Shown here one piece after another: positions 6,429-14,395 of a DNA stretch of 14,496 nt. The notes beneath the pieces are model-generated. The model had not been told where the DNA came from. It saw only the letters and a program-made list of their open reading frames with translations, and ran no database searches. The first letter of the stretch is position 1. Each line of letters opens with the position of its first letter. The DNA lies in contig DCGX01000014.1 in NCBI GenBank assembly GCA_002315505.1, positions 21,969 to 36,464 on the forward strand, in the 5' to 3' direction. Both the position numbers and the translations under genes were made by a program. Source of the DNA: Ruminococcaceae bacterium UBA1767 (GTDB lineage Bacteria > Bacillota > Clostridia > Oscillospirales > Acutalibacteraceae).

Positions 6429-7719
6429 TGTTCTTGTAATAGGCGGAGGCCTTGCAGGTGTTGAGGCTGCATGGACTCTTGCAAACAAAGGAATACCTGT
6501 TACCATTGCGGAAATGAAACCGAAGAAGCATTCCCCGGCTCACAAAACTGATATGCTTGCCGAGCTTGTTTGTTCAAACTCGTTGAAGGCTCAGCGAATC
6601 GGCTCAGCCGCAGGACTTCTTAAGGCTGAAATGGAAATTCTGGGTTCAATCTGCGTTGAGTGTGCAAAGAAATGCAGTGTTCCTGCAGGCGGTGCACTTG
6701 CGGTTGACAGGGATAAATTTTCCGCAATGATAACCGAGAAAATAAAAGCACATCCGCTTATCACGGTTGAGTGCAGAGAGGTAACCGAAATTCCCGAAGG
6801 CAATGTTATCGTTGCCGCAGGTCCGCTCGCATCCGATGCTCTTGCTGAAAAAATACAGGAGCTTTGCGGCGGCTCGCTCAGCTTTTTTGATGCGGCCGCA
6901 CCGATTGTAACGGATGAAAGCATAGATAAAAGCTGTGCATTTACACAGTCAAGATATGACCGTGGCGGTGAAGATGATTATCTTAACTGCCCGATGAATA
7001 AAGAAGAATACGAGCTGTTTTATAATGAGCTTGTTAATGCAGAAAGCGCAGAAACACATTCGTTTGATAAGAAAAAGGGTGTGTATGAGGGTTGTATGCC
7101 GATTGAGGTTATGGCTTCAAGAGGAGCTGACACAATGCGCTTCGGACCGCTCAAGCCTGTCGGACTTCGTGACCCGAGAACAGGTCACAGACCATGGGCG
7201 GTGCTTCAGCTTCGCAGAGAAGATGCAAGCGGTACAATGTATAATCTTGTCGGATTTCAAACTAACCTCAAATTCGGTGAGCAGAAGAGAGTATTTTCCC
7301 TTATTCCTGCGCTCAAAAATGCCGAATTTGTACGTTACGGTGTTATGCACCGAAACACATTTATTGACTCGCCCCGTCATCTTAATTCCGATTTTTCATT
7401 CAAAGGTCGTGATGGACTTTATTTTGCAGGTCAGATTACAGGTGTCGAGGGTTATATGGAATCAGCCTCTGCGGGAATTCTTGCAGGACTTAATATGGCA
7501 AGAAGACTTAACGGTGAAGAGCCGTTGAAATTACCGAACTACACAATGCTCGGTGCGTTGAGCGGATATATCAGCAACGAAACAGTTGAGAATTTTCAGC
7601 CGATGGGAGCAAACTTCGGCATACTTCCGCCGCTCGATGAAACAATTAGAGATAAAAAGCTCCGATACGAAGCATTGGCTCAGAGAAGCCTTGATTTTTA
7701 CAGAAAGGAGAACTTCTGA
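6421..7719 (+). CDS. trmFO: TrmFO, folate-dependent tRNA (uracil-54-C5)-methyltransferase
   Basis: This flavoenzyme makes m5U54 in the tRNA T-loop, using methylene-tetrahydrofolate as carbon donor and FADH2 as reductant. The 432-aa protein starts with the FAD-binding VLVIGGGLAGVEAAW (GGG at 8-10). It has the conserved CSNSLK with C51, AGPLASDAL, FFDAAAPIV and GCMPIEVMASRG with C225, which matches the catalytic cysteine (C226) of the B. subtilis enzyme. FAGQITGVEGYMESASAGILAG near the end is the second FAD signature. ATG 6421 lies inside the end of topA (8 nt overlap) and has no clear Shine-Dalgarno, suggesting translational coupling. An in-frame ATG at 6361 would add a lysine-rich tail unlike the family and is rejected. 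rnc follows after 2 nt. Confidence 0.96.
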   Translation: MNNVLVIGGGLAGVEAAWTLANKGIPVTIAEMKPKKHSPAHKTDMLAELVCSNSLKAQRIGSAAGLLKAEMEILGSICVECAKKCSVPAGGALAVDRDKFSAMITEKIKAHPLITVECREVTEIPEGNVIVAAGPLASDALAEKIQELCGGSLSFFDAAAPIVTDESIDKSCAFTQSRYDRGGEDDYLNCPMNKEEYELFYNELVNAESAETHSFDKKKGVYEGCMPIEVMASRGADTMRFGPLKPVGLRDPRTGHRPWAVLQLRREDASGTMYNLVGFQTNLKFGEQKRVFSLIPALKNAEFVRYGVMHRNTFIDSPRHLNSDFSFKGRDGLYFAGQITGVEGYMESASAGILAGLNMARRLNGEEPLKLPNYTMLGALSGYISNETVENFQPMGANFGILPPLDETIRDKKLRYEALAQRSLDFYRKENF

Positions 7720-7721
7720 TA

Positions 7722-8405
7722 ATGAAAACGGATTTAAAGGAATTACAGAATAAGCTCGACTATCAGTTTAAGAACGAAGAGCTTTTACTTCGTGCATTGT
7801 CGCACTCATCGTATGCAAATGAAAATCACGAAACCTGCGCAGGCTCAAATGAAAGGCTTGAATTCCTCGGCGACTCAGTTCTGGGATTTATCACAGCGGA
7901 GAATTTCTTCACAAATTACACTAAATTTCCCGAAGGCGAATTGACCAAGCTGCGTGCAAATATGGTTTGCGAAAAATCACTTGCAGGCTTTGCCCGTGAA
8001 ATCAACCTCGGTGAATATCTTTTGCTCGGTAAGGGTGAGGTTGTTACAGGAGGCAGAAATCGTCCGTCAATTCAGGCAGACGCATTCGAAGCGGTTATTG
8101 CCGCAATTTATCTTGACGGCGGTATGGAGAGCGCAAGAAAATTCGTGCTTCACTACATTGACGAGGCTATAAAAAAGCATCAGTCAATCAAGGATTACAA
8201 AACAATTTTACAGGAAGTTGTTCAGAAAAATCCGGGTGAAATCATTGAATATGTTCTCGTCGGTGAAAGCGGTCCCGACCATGATAAGCGCTTTGAGGTT
8301 GAGGTTCATCTCAATTCAAACGTAATAGGCAAGGGAATCGGCAAGAGCAAAAAAAGAGCTGAGCAGGAGGCTGCAAGGGAAGCCTTGGAGCTTATGGGAC
8401 TTTGA
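7722..8405 (+). CDS. rnc: Ribonuclease III
   Basis: RNase III cuts double-stranded RNA with two metal ions. It processes rRNA precursors and degrades structured or antisense RNA. The 227-aa length is typical. The N-terminal catalytic domain carries the signature NERLEFLGDSVLG (E47 and D51 of the active site) and QADAFEAVIAAIYLDGG with D120 and E123 completing the metal site. The C-terminal double-stranded RNA-binding domain spans about 158-227 and ends GIGKSKKRAEQEAAREALELM. AAAGGAG lies upstream at slightly long spacing, over the end of trmFO. Its stop overlaps the TTG start of the next gene. The rnc-smc neighbourhood is common in Firmicutes. Confidence 0.97.
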   Translation: MKTDLKELQNKLDYQFKNEELLLRALSHSSYANENHETCAGSNERLEFLGDSVLGFITAENFFTNYTKFPEGELTKLRANMVCEKSLAGFAREINLGEYLLLGKGEVVTGGRNRPSIQADAFEAVIAAIYLDGGMESARKFVLHYIDEAIKKHQSIKDYKTILQEVVQKNPGEIIEYVLVGESGPDHDKRFEVEVHLNSNVIGKGIGKSKKRAEQEAAREALELMGL

Positions 8406-9406
8406 GGCACGTTAACGTCGGATTGTTCGTTCCACATAACGGATGTCCGCATCAGTGTTCGTTTTGCAATCAGAAGACTATTTCGGGTCACACCGCACAG
8501 GTGACGGCAGAGGATGTTGATTCAGCCGCAATGACCGCAATCAAAAATCCCGATTCTGTCGGTGGTGAAATTGCATTTTTCGGCGGAAGCTTTACTGCAA
8601 TCGACAGAAAAACAATGCTCGAGCTTTTAAGTGCGGCATATAAATATGTTGAGAACAAGAGCTTTAAGGGAATAAGAATTTCCACCCGTCCCGATGCAAT
8701 CGACAACGAAATTTGTGATATTCTCAAACGATACGGTGTCACAGCCGTAGAACTCGGAGCACAGAGTATGAACGATAAGGTGCTTTCGATGAATCGTCGT
8801 GGGCATACCGCAAATGATGTTGTAAACGCATCAAATCTGCTCAAAAGCCGTGGCTTTGAGTTGGGACTTCAAATGATGACGGGACTTTATGGCTCGACGG
8901 ACGAGGACAGCATTGAAACCGCTGAAAAAATTATTGAGCTTCAGCCCGATACTGTCAGAATTTATCCGACGGTTGTGCTTGAGGGTACACAATTAGCAGA
9001 GCTTTACAGAAGCGGAGAATATGTTCCTCAGACCATTGAGAACGCAGCTGATTTGTGTGCAAAGCTGCTGATGATGTTTCATAAGAACAACATTAAGGTT
9101 ATTCGCACAGGACTTCATTCGGGAGGAAATGTCGAGGAAGGCTTCGTCGCAGGTGCATATCATCCTGCATTCAAGGAGCTTTGTGACGGTAAGATTTATC
9201 TTACCCTTGCACTTGATTATATTAAGCGAAATCCATTGCCGAAGGGCAGAATAAATATATACGTTTCTCCGTCTGCAATTTCGCAGATGACGGGACAGAA
9301 AAAGAAAAATATTATCGCACTTGCAGAGCTCGGATACGATGCAAGGGTGATAGCAGACAGTACAATTCCCAAATACGATTTATCAATAAGGAATGAAATT
9401 TTATGA
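8402..9406 (+). CDS. Elp3/YhcC-like radical SAM protein of unknown substrate
   Basis: A 334-aa radical S-adenosylmethionine protein. The [4Fe-4S] cluster motif CPHQCSFC places cysteines at 15, 19 and 22 (CxxxCxxC). It is followed by GGEIAFFGGSFTAID, the GGE-like SAM-contact region and a (beta/alpha) barrel with RISTRPDAID and VELGAQSMNDKVLSMNRRGH, which is very like Elp3. The C-terminal 60 or so residues resemble the radical-SAM C-terminal domain found with Elp3 and YhcC proteins. There is no GNAT acetyltransferase domain, so it is not a full Elp3 tRNA enzyme. The start is TTG at 8402, overlapping the rnc stop (TTGA); GGAG lies 11 nt upstream, and no other start keeps the cysteine motif near the N-terminus. 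It overlaps smc by 4 nt. The reaction is unknown; RNA modification is a guess from the neighbours and the Elp3 likeness. Confidence 0.88.
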   Translation: MRHVNVGLFVPHNGCPHQCSFCNQKTISGHTAQVTAEDVDSAAMTAIKNPDSVGGEIAFFGGSFTAIDRKTMLELLSAAYKYVENKSFKGIRISTRPDAIDNEICDILKRYGVTAVELGAQSMNDKVLSMNRRGHTANDVVNASNLLKSRGFELGLQMMTGLYGSTDEDSIETAEKIIELQPDTVRIYPTVVLEGTQLAELYRSGEYVPQTIENAADLCAKLLMMFHKNNIKVIRTGLHSGGNVEEGFVAGAYHPAFKELCDGKIYLTLALDYIKRNPLPKGRINIYVSPSAISQMTGQKKKNIIALAELGYDARVIADSTIPKYDLSIRNEIL

Positions 9407-12400
9407 GATTAAAAGCACTCGAAATGCAGGGATTCAAATCCTTCCCTGATAAGACTGTTTTCAATTTTAATCACGGAATGACGGCGGTTGTCGGACCGAA
9501 TGGTTCGGGTAAAAGTAACATTGCCGATGCTGTTCGCTGGGTACTCGGTGAGCAGTCAACGAAAAATCTCCGTGGTTCAAAGATGGAAGATGTTATCTTC
9601 GGCGGAACAAAAATCCGTAAACCGTTAGGATTCGCTGAGGTAACACTTAAGCTGGATAATAAAGACAGAACGCTCAACAACTGTGAGCTTGACGAGGTTG
9701 CCGTTACCCGTAGATTTTACCGCTCGGGCGAGAGCGATTATATGCTCAACGGTGCGAATGTGCGACTTCGTGATATTCACGAATTGTTTATGGATACAGG
9801 CCTCGGTCGAGACGGCTATTCACTTGTCAGCCAGGGCAGAATTGCCGATTTGATTTCATCAAAGTCCGGTCAGCGACGTGAAATGCTCGAGGAAGCCGCA
9901 GGAATTTCCCACTATCGTTATCGCAGAAGCGATGCAAATAAAAAGCTCGACCAGGCGGAAGAGAATCTTGTCCGTCTTCGTGACATTCTCTCCGAGCTTG
10001 AAAGCCGTGTCGGTCCGCTTAAAACACAGAGCGAAAAGGCACAGAAATTCTTAGTTCTTGCTAAAGAGAAAAAAGAGCTTGAAATCGGTCTTTGGTTACA
10101 TACAATTGACACATCAAAGGATAAGCTCCGTGAGCAGGAAACAAAGCTCTCAATCGCACAGGCTCAGTATGACACTGCCGAGGCAGAGCTTAACAGAATC
10201 GAAGTTGAAACAGAAGAAATTATCGCAAAAGGACAGGAAATCACTGTCCGTATTGATAATATCCGACAGAATGTAACAAGCTATGAGGAGCAGGCGGTAC
10301 AGCTTGACGGACAGATTTCCGTCGAAAAAAACACAATTGCTCACAACAATCAGACAATCGAACGTATCCGCAGGGATATGGATGACGCAACCGACAGCGA
10401 AAAGGGTATCGAAACGGAAATTGCTGAGGGCAAAAAAGAAATCGAAGAGATTTTAGCTGAAATCGAAGCGAAGCGTAAGGAGCTTGATTCAGCCTCCGCA
10501 GACATTGCCGACACAAAAAATGTTACAGGTGAATTCGCAGATATAATTGCAGATATTTCACAGAAAATTGCTGACTTAACGGCAAAAATTGCCGACAGAA
10601 GAATTGAGGAAACAACCGCAAATTCTTCAATAGAAGAAATCCAGGGACGTGTTACAAATATTGATGGCGTTTTGTCCACAAGAAACGGATACGTTACCGA
10701 GCTTGAGGAAAAGCATAACGCCGCACAGAAAGAGCTTGATGAATATAACGAAAATGCAGGGGAGATTATGAATGCCGTTTCGGGCTATAATCTTAAGGTG
10801 CAGTCACGAAGCGAAAAGGCTGAGAAGCTCAAGTCACAGATGGATTCCCGTGGACTTGACATCTTGCAGAAAAAAGATAAAATCCGTATGCTTGACGATA
10901 TGGAAAAGAATATGGACGGCTATTCGGGTGCAGTTAAGGCCGTTATCCGTGAGGCAAAGGGTGGTTTCCTAAAAGGTATTCACGGACCGCTCTCTCAGCT
11001 GATTAATGTCGAAAACAGATATGCCGTTGCCGTTGAAACAGCGCTCGGAAATGCAATTCAAAATATAGTCACCGACAACGAGAACGATGCAAAGAAAGCC
11101 ATTAATTTGCTCAAGGAAAAGAAGGTCGGCAGAGCTACATTTTTACCGCTTACATCAGTAACTGCAAAGCCGTTTACCGAAAAGGGACTTGAGGATTGCT
11201 TCGGCTTTGTTGATATGGCTGACAGACTGCTTGACTTTGACAGCAAGTATGATGAAATAATAAAATCACTTCTCGGTCGAACCGTAGTTGTTGATGACCT
11301 TGACAGTGCAATCGCTATGGCAAAGAAGTATGCTTACAGATTTAAGATTGTTACTCTTGACGGACAGATTGTTAATGCAGGCGGTTCAATGACGGGTGGT
11401 TCAAGAGGACACAATGCAGGCATTCTCAGCCGTGGCAATGAGATAGATAAGCTCAAATCAGAGGTGGCAAAGCTCACAGCAGAGCAGGAAGATGACAATG
11501 AGGTTTATAAGAGAATAAGCATCGAGCTGTCTTCGGCAAGAGCAGACCTTGATGCTTCACAGGCTGACCTTGCAAGAGTGCAGGAGGACATTATCCGTAA
11601 GGAAAGCGAGCTTGCACTTATTGACGGAAAGCTCGATACCGCCAATGCCGCATTGGAGGAGCTTCGCAGAGAGAAGCACAATGCTTCTGTACGAATTTCC
11701 GACCTTGAAGAGCTTCGCTCAAAGGCACAGGCACAGGCAGAAGAGCTTAATAAAGAAATGGCAAAGTGCAGAACAGAGCTTGAAAGTATTTCAAATGACA
11801 GAGCTGTTCTCGAAGAGAAAAAAGAAAAGCTCGCTCAGCTTGAGGCAAAGATTAATCTTGAAATTCTTGCACTTGAAAAGGACACCGAGGCTCGTAAGGA
11901 AGCAATTGACCTTCTTTACAGACGTATGGCAAGCCATGAGGGTAAGCTCGATGACCTCAACAGTGAAATTGAAGTAATCGAGAAAGCTAATAAAGAGATT
12001 GAAGAAAAAATTGCAGAGCTCACTGCACAGTCAAAGGAGCTCCACTCAAGAAGCAGTAGTGCTAAGGGTGATGTTGAAGCTCTCATTCAGGAGCGTACAG
12101 CCTGCGATGCAAGAAGTGCAACGCTTCGTACAGAGGAAAGAAATCGTTCCGCAGAGCGTGAAAAAATTGTCGGCGAGCTTGCACGACTTGAAGAGCGAAA
12201 GGCTCAAATGGAAAAACAGCTTGACGATGCAATCAATAAGCTCTTTGACGAGTATCAGCTGACAAAAACCGAGGCTGAAGCGCTCGAAATCGTGATTGAG
12301 GACTATCAGCAGGCATCACGAACTCTGCAGGAAATTAAGGGCAAAATTCGTGCTCTCGGAAGTGTAAATGTCGGAGCTATTGAGGAATATGAAGAGGTTT

Positions 12401-12975
12401 CTCAGCGCTATGAATTTATGAAGGCACAGCTTGAGGACATTGAAAAATCCCGTGATGAACTCAATAAGCTCATTGATGAGCTTACGGGTAAAATGGCTGA
12501 GCAGTTTATCGACCAGTTTGAGAAAATCAATAAATATTTCGGTGAAACATTTATTGAGCTTTTCGGTGGCGGCAAGGCTGAACTTATTCTCGAAAACAGA
12601 CTTGATGTACTTGAATGTAACATTGAAATCAAGGTTCAGCCGCCCGGCAAGAATGTTCAGAACATTGATTTGCTTTCAGGTGGTGAAAAGGGACTTTCGG
12701 CTATCGCACTTCTCTTTGCAATTCTGAAGGTTTCACCTGCACCATTCTGTATTTTTGACGAGGTTGAGGCCGCACTTGACGATGTCAATGTTGCAAGATA
12801 TGCGCACTATGTTCGTCGAATGACGGCAAATACACAGTTTATTCTTATTACTCACAGACGAGGCACAATGGAAGAGGCTGACGTACTCTATGGTATCACC
12901 ATGCAGGAGGAAGGCGTTTCCAAAATGCTCGAGCTTCAGACAGCAGAAATGGCAAAGAAGCTCGGTGTAAGCTGA
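9403..12975 (+). CDS. smc: Chromosome segregation protein SMC
   Basis: SMC is the ATPase core of bacterial condensin (with ScpA and ScpB), which extrudes DNA loops and aligns chromosome arms. At 1190 aa it has the full architecture. The N-terminal head has Walker A GPNGSGKS at 31-38 and a VSQGRIADLISSK region. A long coiled coil runs from about 170 to 500. The hinge (about 507-670) includes YSGAVKAVI and the glycine-rich GGSMTGG at 660-666. The returning coiled coil spans about 680-1020. The C-terminal head has the ABC signature LSGGEKG at 1091-1097, Walker B CIFDE with D1119 and E1120, and the D-loop ALDD. The ATG overlaps the stop of the radical SAM gene (ATGA). There is no frameshift or missing motif. 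ftsY, the usual next gene in many Firmicutes, is absent here. Confidence 0.98.
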   Translation: MRLKALEMQGFKSFPDKTVFNFNHGMTAVVGPNGSGKSNIADAVRWVLGEQSTKNLRGSKMEDVIFGGTKIRKPLGFAEVTLKLDNKDRTLNNCELDEVAVTRRFYRSGESDYMLNGANVRLRDIHELFMDTGLGRDGYSLVSQGRIADLISSKSGQRREMLEEAAGISHYRYRRSDANKKLDQAEENLVRLRDILSELESRVGPLKTQSEKAQKFLVLAKEKKELEIGLWLHTIDTSKDKLREQETKLSIAQAQYDTAEAELNRIEVETEEIIAKGQEITVRIDNIRQNVTSYEEQAVQLDGQISVEKNTIAHNNQTIERIRRDMDDATDSEKGIETEIAEGKKEIEEILAEIEAKRKELDSASADIADTKNVTGEFADIIADISQKIADLTAKIADRRIEETTANSSIEEIQGRVTNIDGVLSTRNGYVTELEEKHNAAQKELDEYNENAGEIMNAVSGYNLKVQSRSEKAEKLKSQMDSRGLDILQKKDKIRMLDDMEKNMDGYSGAVKAVIREAKGGFLKGIHGPLSQLINVENRYAVAVETALGNAIQNIVTDNENDAKKAINLLKEKKVGRATFLPLTSVTAKPFTEKGLEDCFGFVDMADRLLDFDSKYDEIIKSLLGRTVVVDDLDSAIAMAKKYAYRFKIVTLDGQIVNAGGSMTGGSRGHNAGILSRGNEIDKLKSEVAKLTAEQEDDNEVYKRISIELSSARADLDASQADLARVQEDIIRKESELALIDGKLDTANAALEELRREKHNASVRISDLEELRSKAQAQAEELNKEMAKCRTELESISNDRAVLEEKKEKLAQLEAKINLEILALEKDTEARKEAIDLLYRRMASHEGKLDDLNSEIEVIEKANKEIEEKIAELTAQSKELHSRSSSAKGDVEALIQERTACDARSATLRTEERNRSAEREKIVGELARLEERKAQMEKQLDDAINKLFDEYQLTKTEAEALEIVIEDYQQASRTLQEIKGKIRALGSVNVGAIEEYEEVSQRYEFMKAQLEDIEKSRDELNKLIDELTGKMAEQFIDQFEKINKYFGETFIELFGGGKAELILENRLDVLECNIEIKVQPPGKNVQNIDLLSGGEKGLSAIALLFAILKVSPAPFCIFDEVEAALDDVNVARYAHYVRRMTANTQFILITHRRGTMEEADVLYGITMQEEGVSKMLELQTAEMAKKLGVS

Positions 12976-13002
12976 TTTTTTATACTTTAATATAAATTTT
13001 TT

Positions 13003-13018
13003 AAGGAGTGGGATTATG
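13003..13018 (+). promoter_or_regulatory. Ribosome binding site of the FAD oxidoreductase gene
   Basis: TTAAGGAGTGGGATT precedes the ATG at 13016. AAGGAG (13003-13008) is 7 nt from the start. The 40-base gap after smc is very AT-rich, but I see neither a terminator nor a promoter with both boxes, so the gene could be read from the upstream operon. Confidence 0.75.
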
Positions 13019-14344
13019 GGCAAGAAAATTATTGTTGCAGGCGGTGGTCACGGCGGTATTGCCGCAGGTGCTATGCTTGCAGAAAACGGATTCGATGTCA
13101 CCGTTTATGAAGCACATAAGCGTGAGGACATGGGTTATGACTGGACAGATATTTTTGACAGAAAAGGTCTTTTTGCCTGCGGTATGGAAATGCCGGCTGA
13201 GGACAAATATCTTCTGAAGAATGATATGACCTTTATCAACCCTGCGATGACAATGCGAGTAAAACAGCACGTTCCTGTTGAAGAGCTTGAAATTCAGATG
13301 GAGCGTAAGGAAATTTACAATCACATCATAGCTCACGCAGAGGAATGCGGTGTGAAATTCAAGTACGAAACTCCGGTTGAAGCTCCTGTAATGCTCGGCG
13401 GCAGAGTTGTTGGAATAAAGACAGCAGAGGGTGTTGAATATGCAGACCTTGTGATTGATGCTGCCGGTATCAATTCTCCTGTAAGAAGTCAGCTTCCCAA
13501 GGCTCTCGGTATTCAGCATAAGGTTCAGGAATACGAACAGTTCTTCGTGTATCGTGGATTTTTCAACAAGCCTTGCGAGTGCGAGGGTGATAAATTCAGA
13601 GTTTACCTCTTCTTCAAGGGAAGAAAGATGATTTGCTGGGTTGCTGATGACGGCGAGTACACAGATGTGCTTATCGGCAGCTTTGTTCCAATCGAAATGG
13701 ACGAGGTTAACGAAATTCTCGGTGAATTACGTGAGTACAATCCCGACCTCGGCACGGAAATTGTTCGTGGCGGCAGCTTCGCAAACATTCCTGTTCGTCA
13801 GCCGCTTGCCGTACTCGTTGCAGACGGATATGCCGCAATCGGTGACAGTGCGTTTATGACAGTACCTGTTATCGGCTCGGGTATCGCAAACTGCCTTAAG
13901 GCTGCAAGAGTTCTTGCAGATACTGTTATTGCCGACAAGGACGGACTTTACAACGGCGAAACCTTGTGGAAATATCAGCGAGGCTTTTATAAAATTCTCG
14001 GTAATGGACTTGCTCCGCTTGCAAGTGTAAAGCTGATGCTTACCCGTCTTAACGGCGAAGAGCTTGACTACATATTTGAAAACGAAATTCTCAATGCAGA
14101 TGATATGACAATCGGTGCTGATTCAAACAGCCTTGCTTCGATGCTGGGTGGAATGCTTGAACCTGAGGCATTGAAGAAGAAGGTAAGCGGTTCGGTTAAG
14201 AATCCTGTTGTTTTCAGAAAAATTGTCAAAATGGTCAGCGATATTGCAAAGGTTACTGCGGCAACAACCGCAATGCCTTTGAAGTATGACAGAAAGCTCG
14301 TTGTAAAATGGGCAAGCAGTTATAACGCCTGCTTTAAGAGATAA
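13016..14344 (+). CDS. FAD-dependent oxidoreductase, geranylgeranyl-reductase/PHBH-like fold
   Basis: A 442-aa flavoprotein of unknown substrate. The N-terminus KIIVAGGGHGGIAAG (residues 4-18) is a Rossmann FAD-binding loop, with VYEAHKRED at the end of the second strand supplying an acidic residue. DLVIDAAGINSPVRSQL (D148) is the DxxIDAxG motif, and AAIGDSAFMTVPVIGSGI with GDS at 276-278 is the second FAD/ribityl contact. This three-part pattern is typical of the geranylgeranyl reductase/FixC/aromatic hydroxylase superfamily. I see no signal peptide, membrane segment or fused domain. Candidate roles are an isoprenoid or quinone reductase, or a hydroxylase/halogenase-like enzyme, but the sequence does not decide between them. 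It is 40 nt after smc, alone before a strong terminator. The family call is firm; the substrate is unknown. Confidence 0.85.
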   Translation: MGKKIIVAGGGHGGIAAGAMLAENGFDVTVYEAHKREDMGYDWTDIFDRKGLFACGMEMPAEDKYLLKNDMTFINPAMTMRVKQHVPVEELEIQMERKEIYNHIIAHAEECGVKFKYETPVEAPVMLGGRVVGIKTAEGVEYADLVIDAAGINSPVRSQLPKALGIQHKVQEYEQFFVYRGFFNKPCECEGDKFRVYLFFKGRKMICWVADDGEYTDVLIGSFVPIEMDEVNEILGELREYNPDLGTEIVRGGSFANIPVRQPLAVLVADGYAAIGDSAFMTVPVIGSGIANCLKAARVLADTVIADKDGLYNGETLWKYQRGFYKILGNGLAPLASVKLMLTRLNGEELDYIFENEILNADDMTIGADSNSLASMLGGMLEPEALKKKVSGSVKNPVVFRKIVKMVSDIAKVTAATTAMPLKYDRKLVVKWASSYNACFKR

Positions 14345-14348
14345 AGTT

Positions 14349-14386
14349 AAACCGTAGTTTACTTGATTGTAAGCTACGGTTTTTTA
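14349..14386 (+). terminator. Intrinsic terminator after the FAD oxidoreductase gene
   Basis: A long stem, AACCGTAGTTTAC (14350-14362) with GTAAGCTACGGTT (14369-14381), has one G-U pair, a 6-base loop, an additional closing A-T and a run of T at 14380-14385. It starts about 4 nt after the stop codon. The stem is A/T-flanked and nearly symmetric, so it might also serve a gene coming from the right. Confidence 0.92.
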
Positions 14387-14395
14387 TTAGATTTT

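Noticed and set aside
7025..7528. 167-residue alternative-frame ORF inside trmFO
   Set aside because: It is a same-strand shadow of trmFO. The trmFO frame carries all family motifs; this one carries none.
9970..12500. Repeat-like Glu/Lys/Ala-rich periodic sequence
   Set aside because: This is the heptad pattern of the SMC coiled-coil arms, not a DNA repeat array.
12976..13002. Promoter for the FAD oxidoreductase in the AT-rich gap
   Set aside because: TATACT (12981) and TATAAA (12991) look like -10 boxes, but no -35-like sequence lies 16-18 bp upstream of either.
13001..13519. 172-residue antisense frame opposite the FAD oxidoreductase
   Set aside because: It is a shadow of a well-supported gene, has no ribosome binding site, and its composition is rich in Cys, His and Asn without a recognisable domain.
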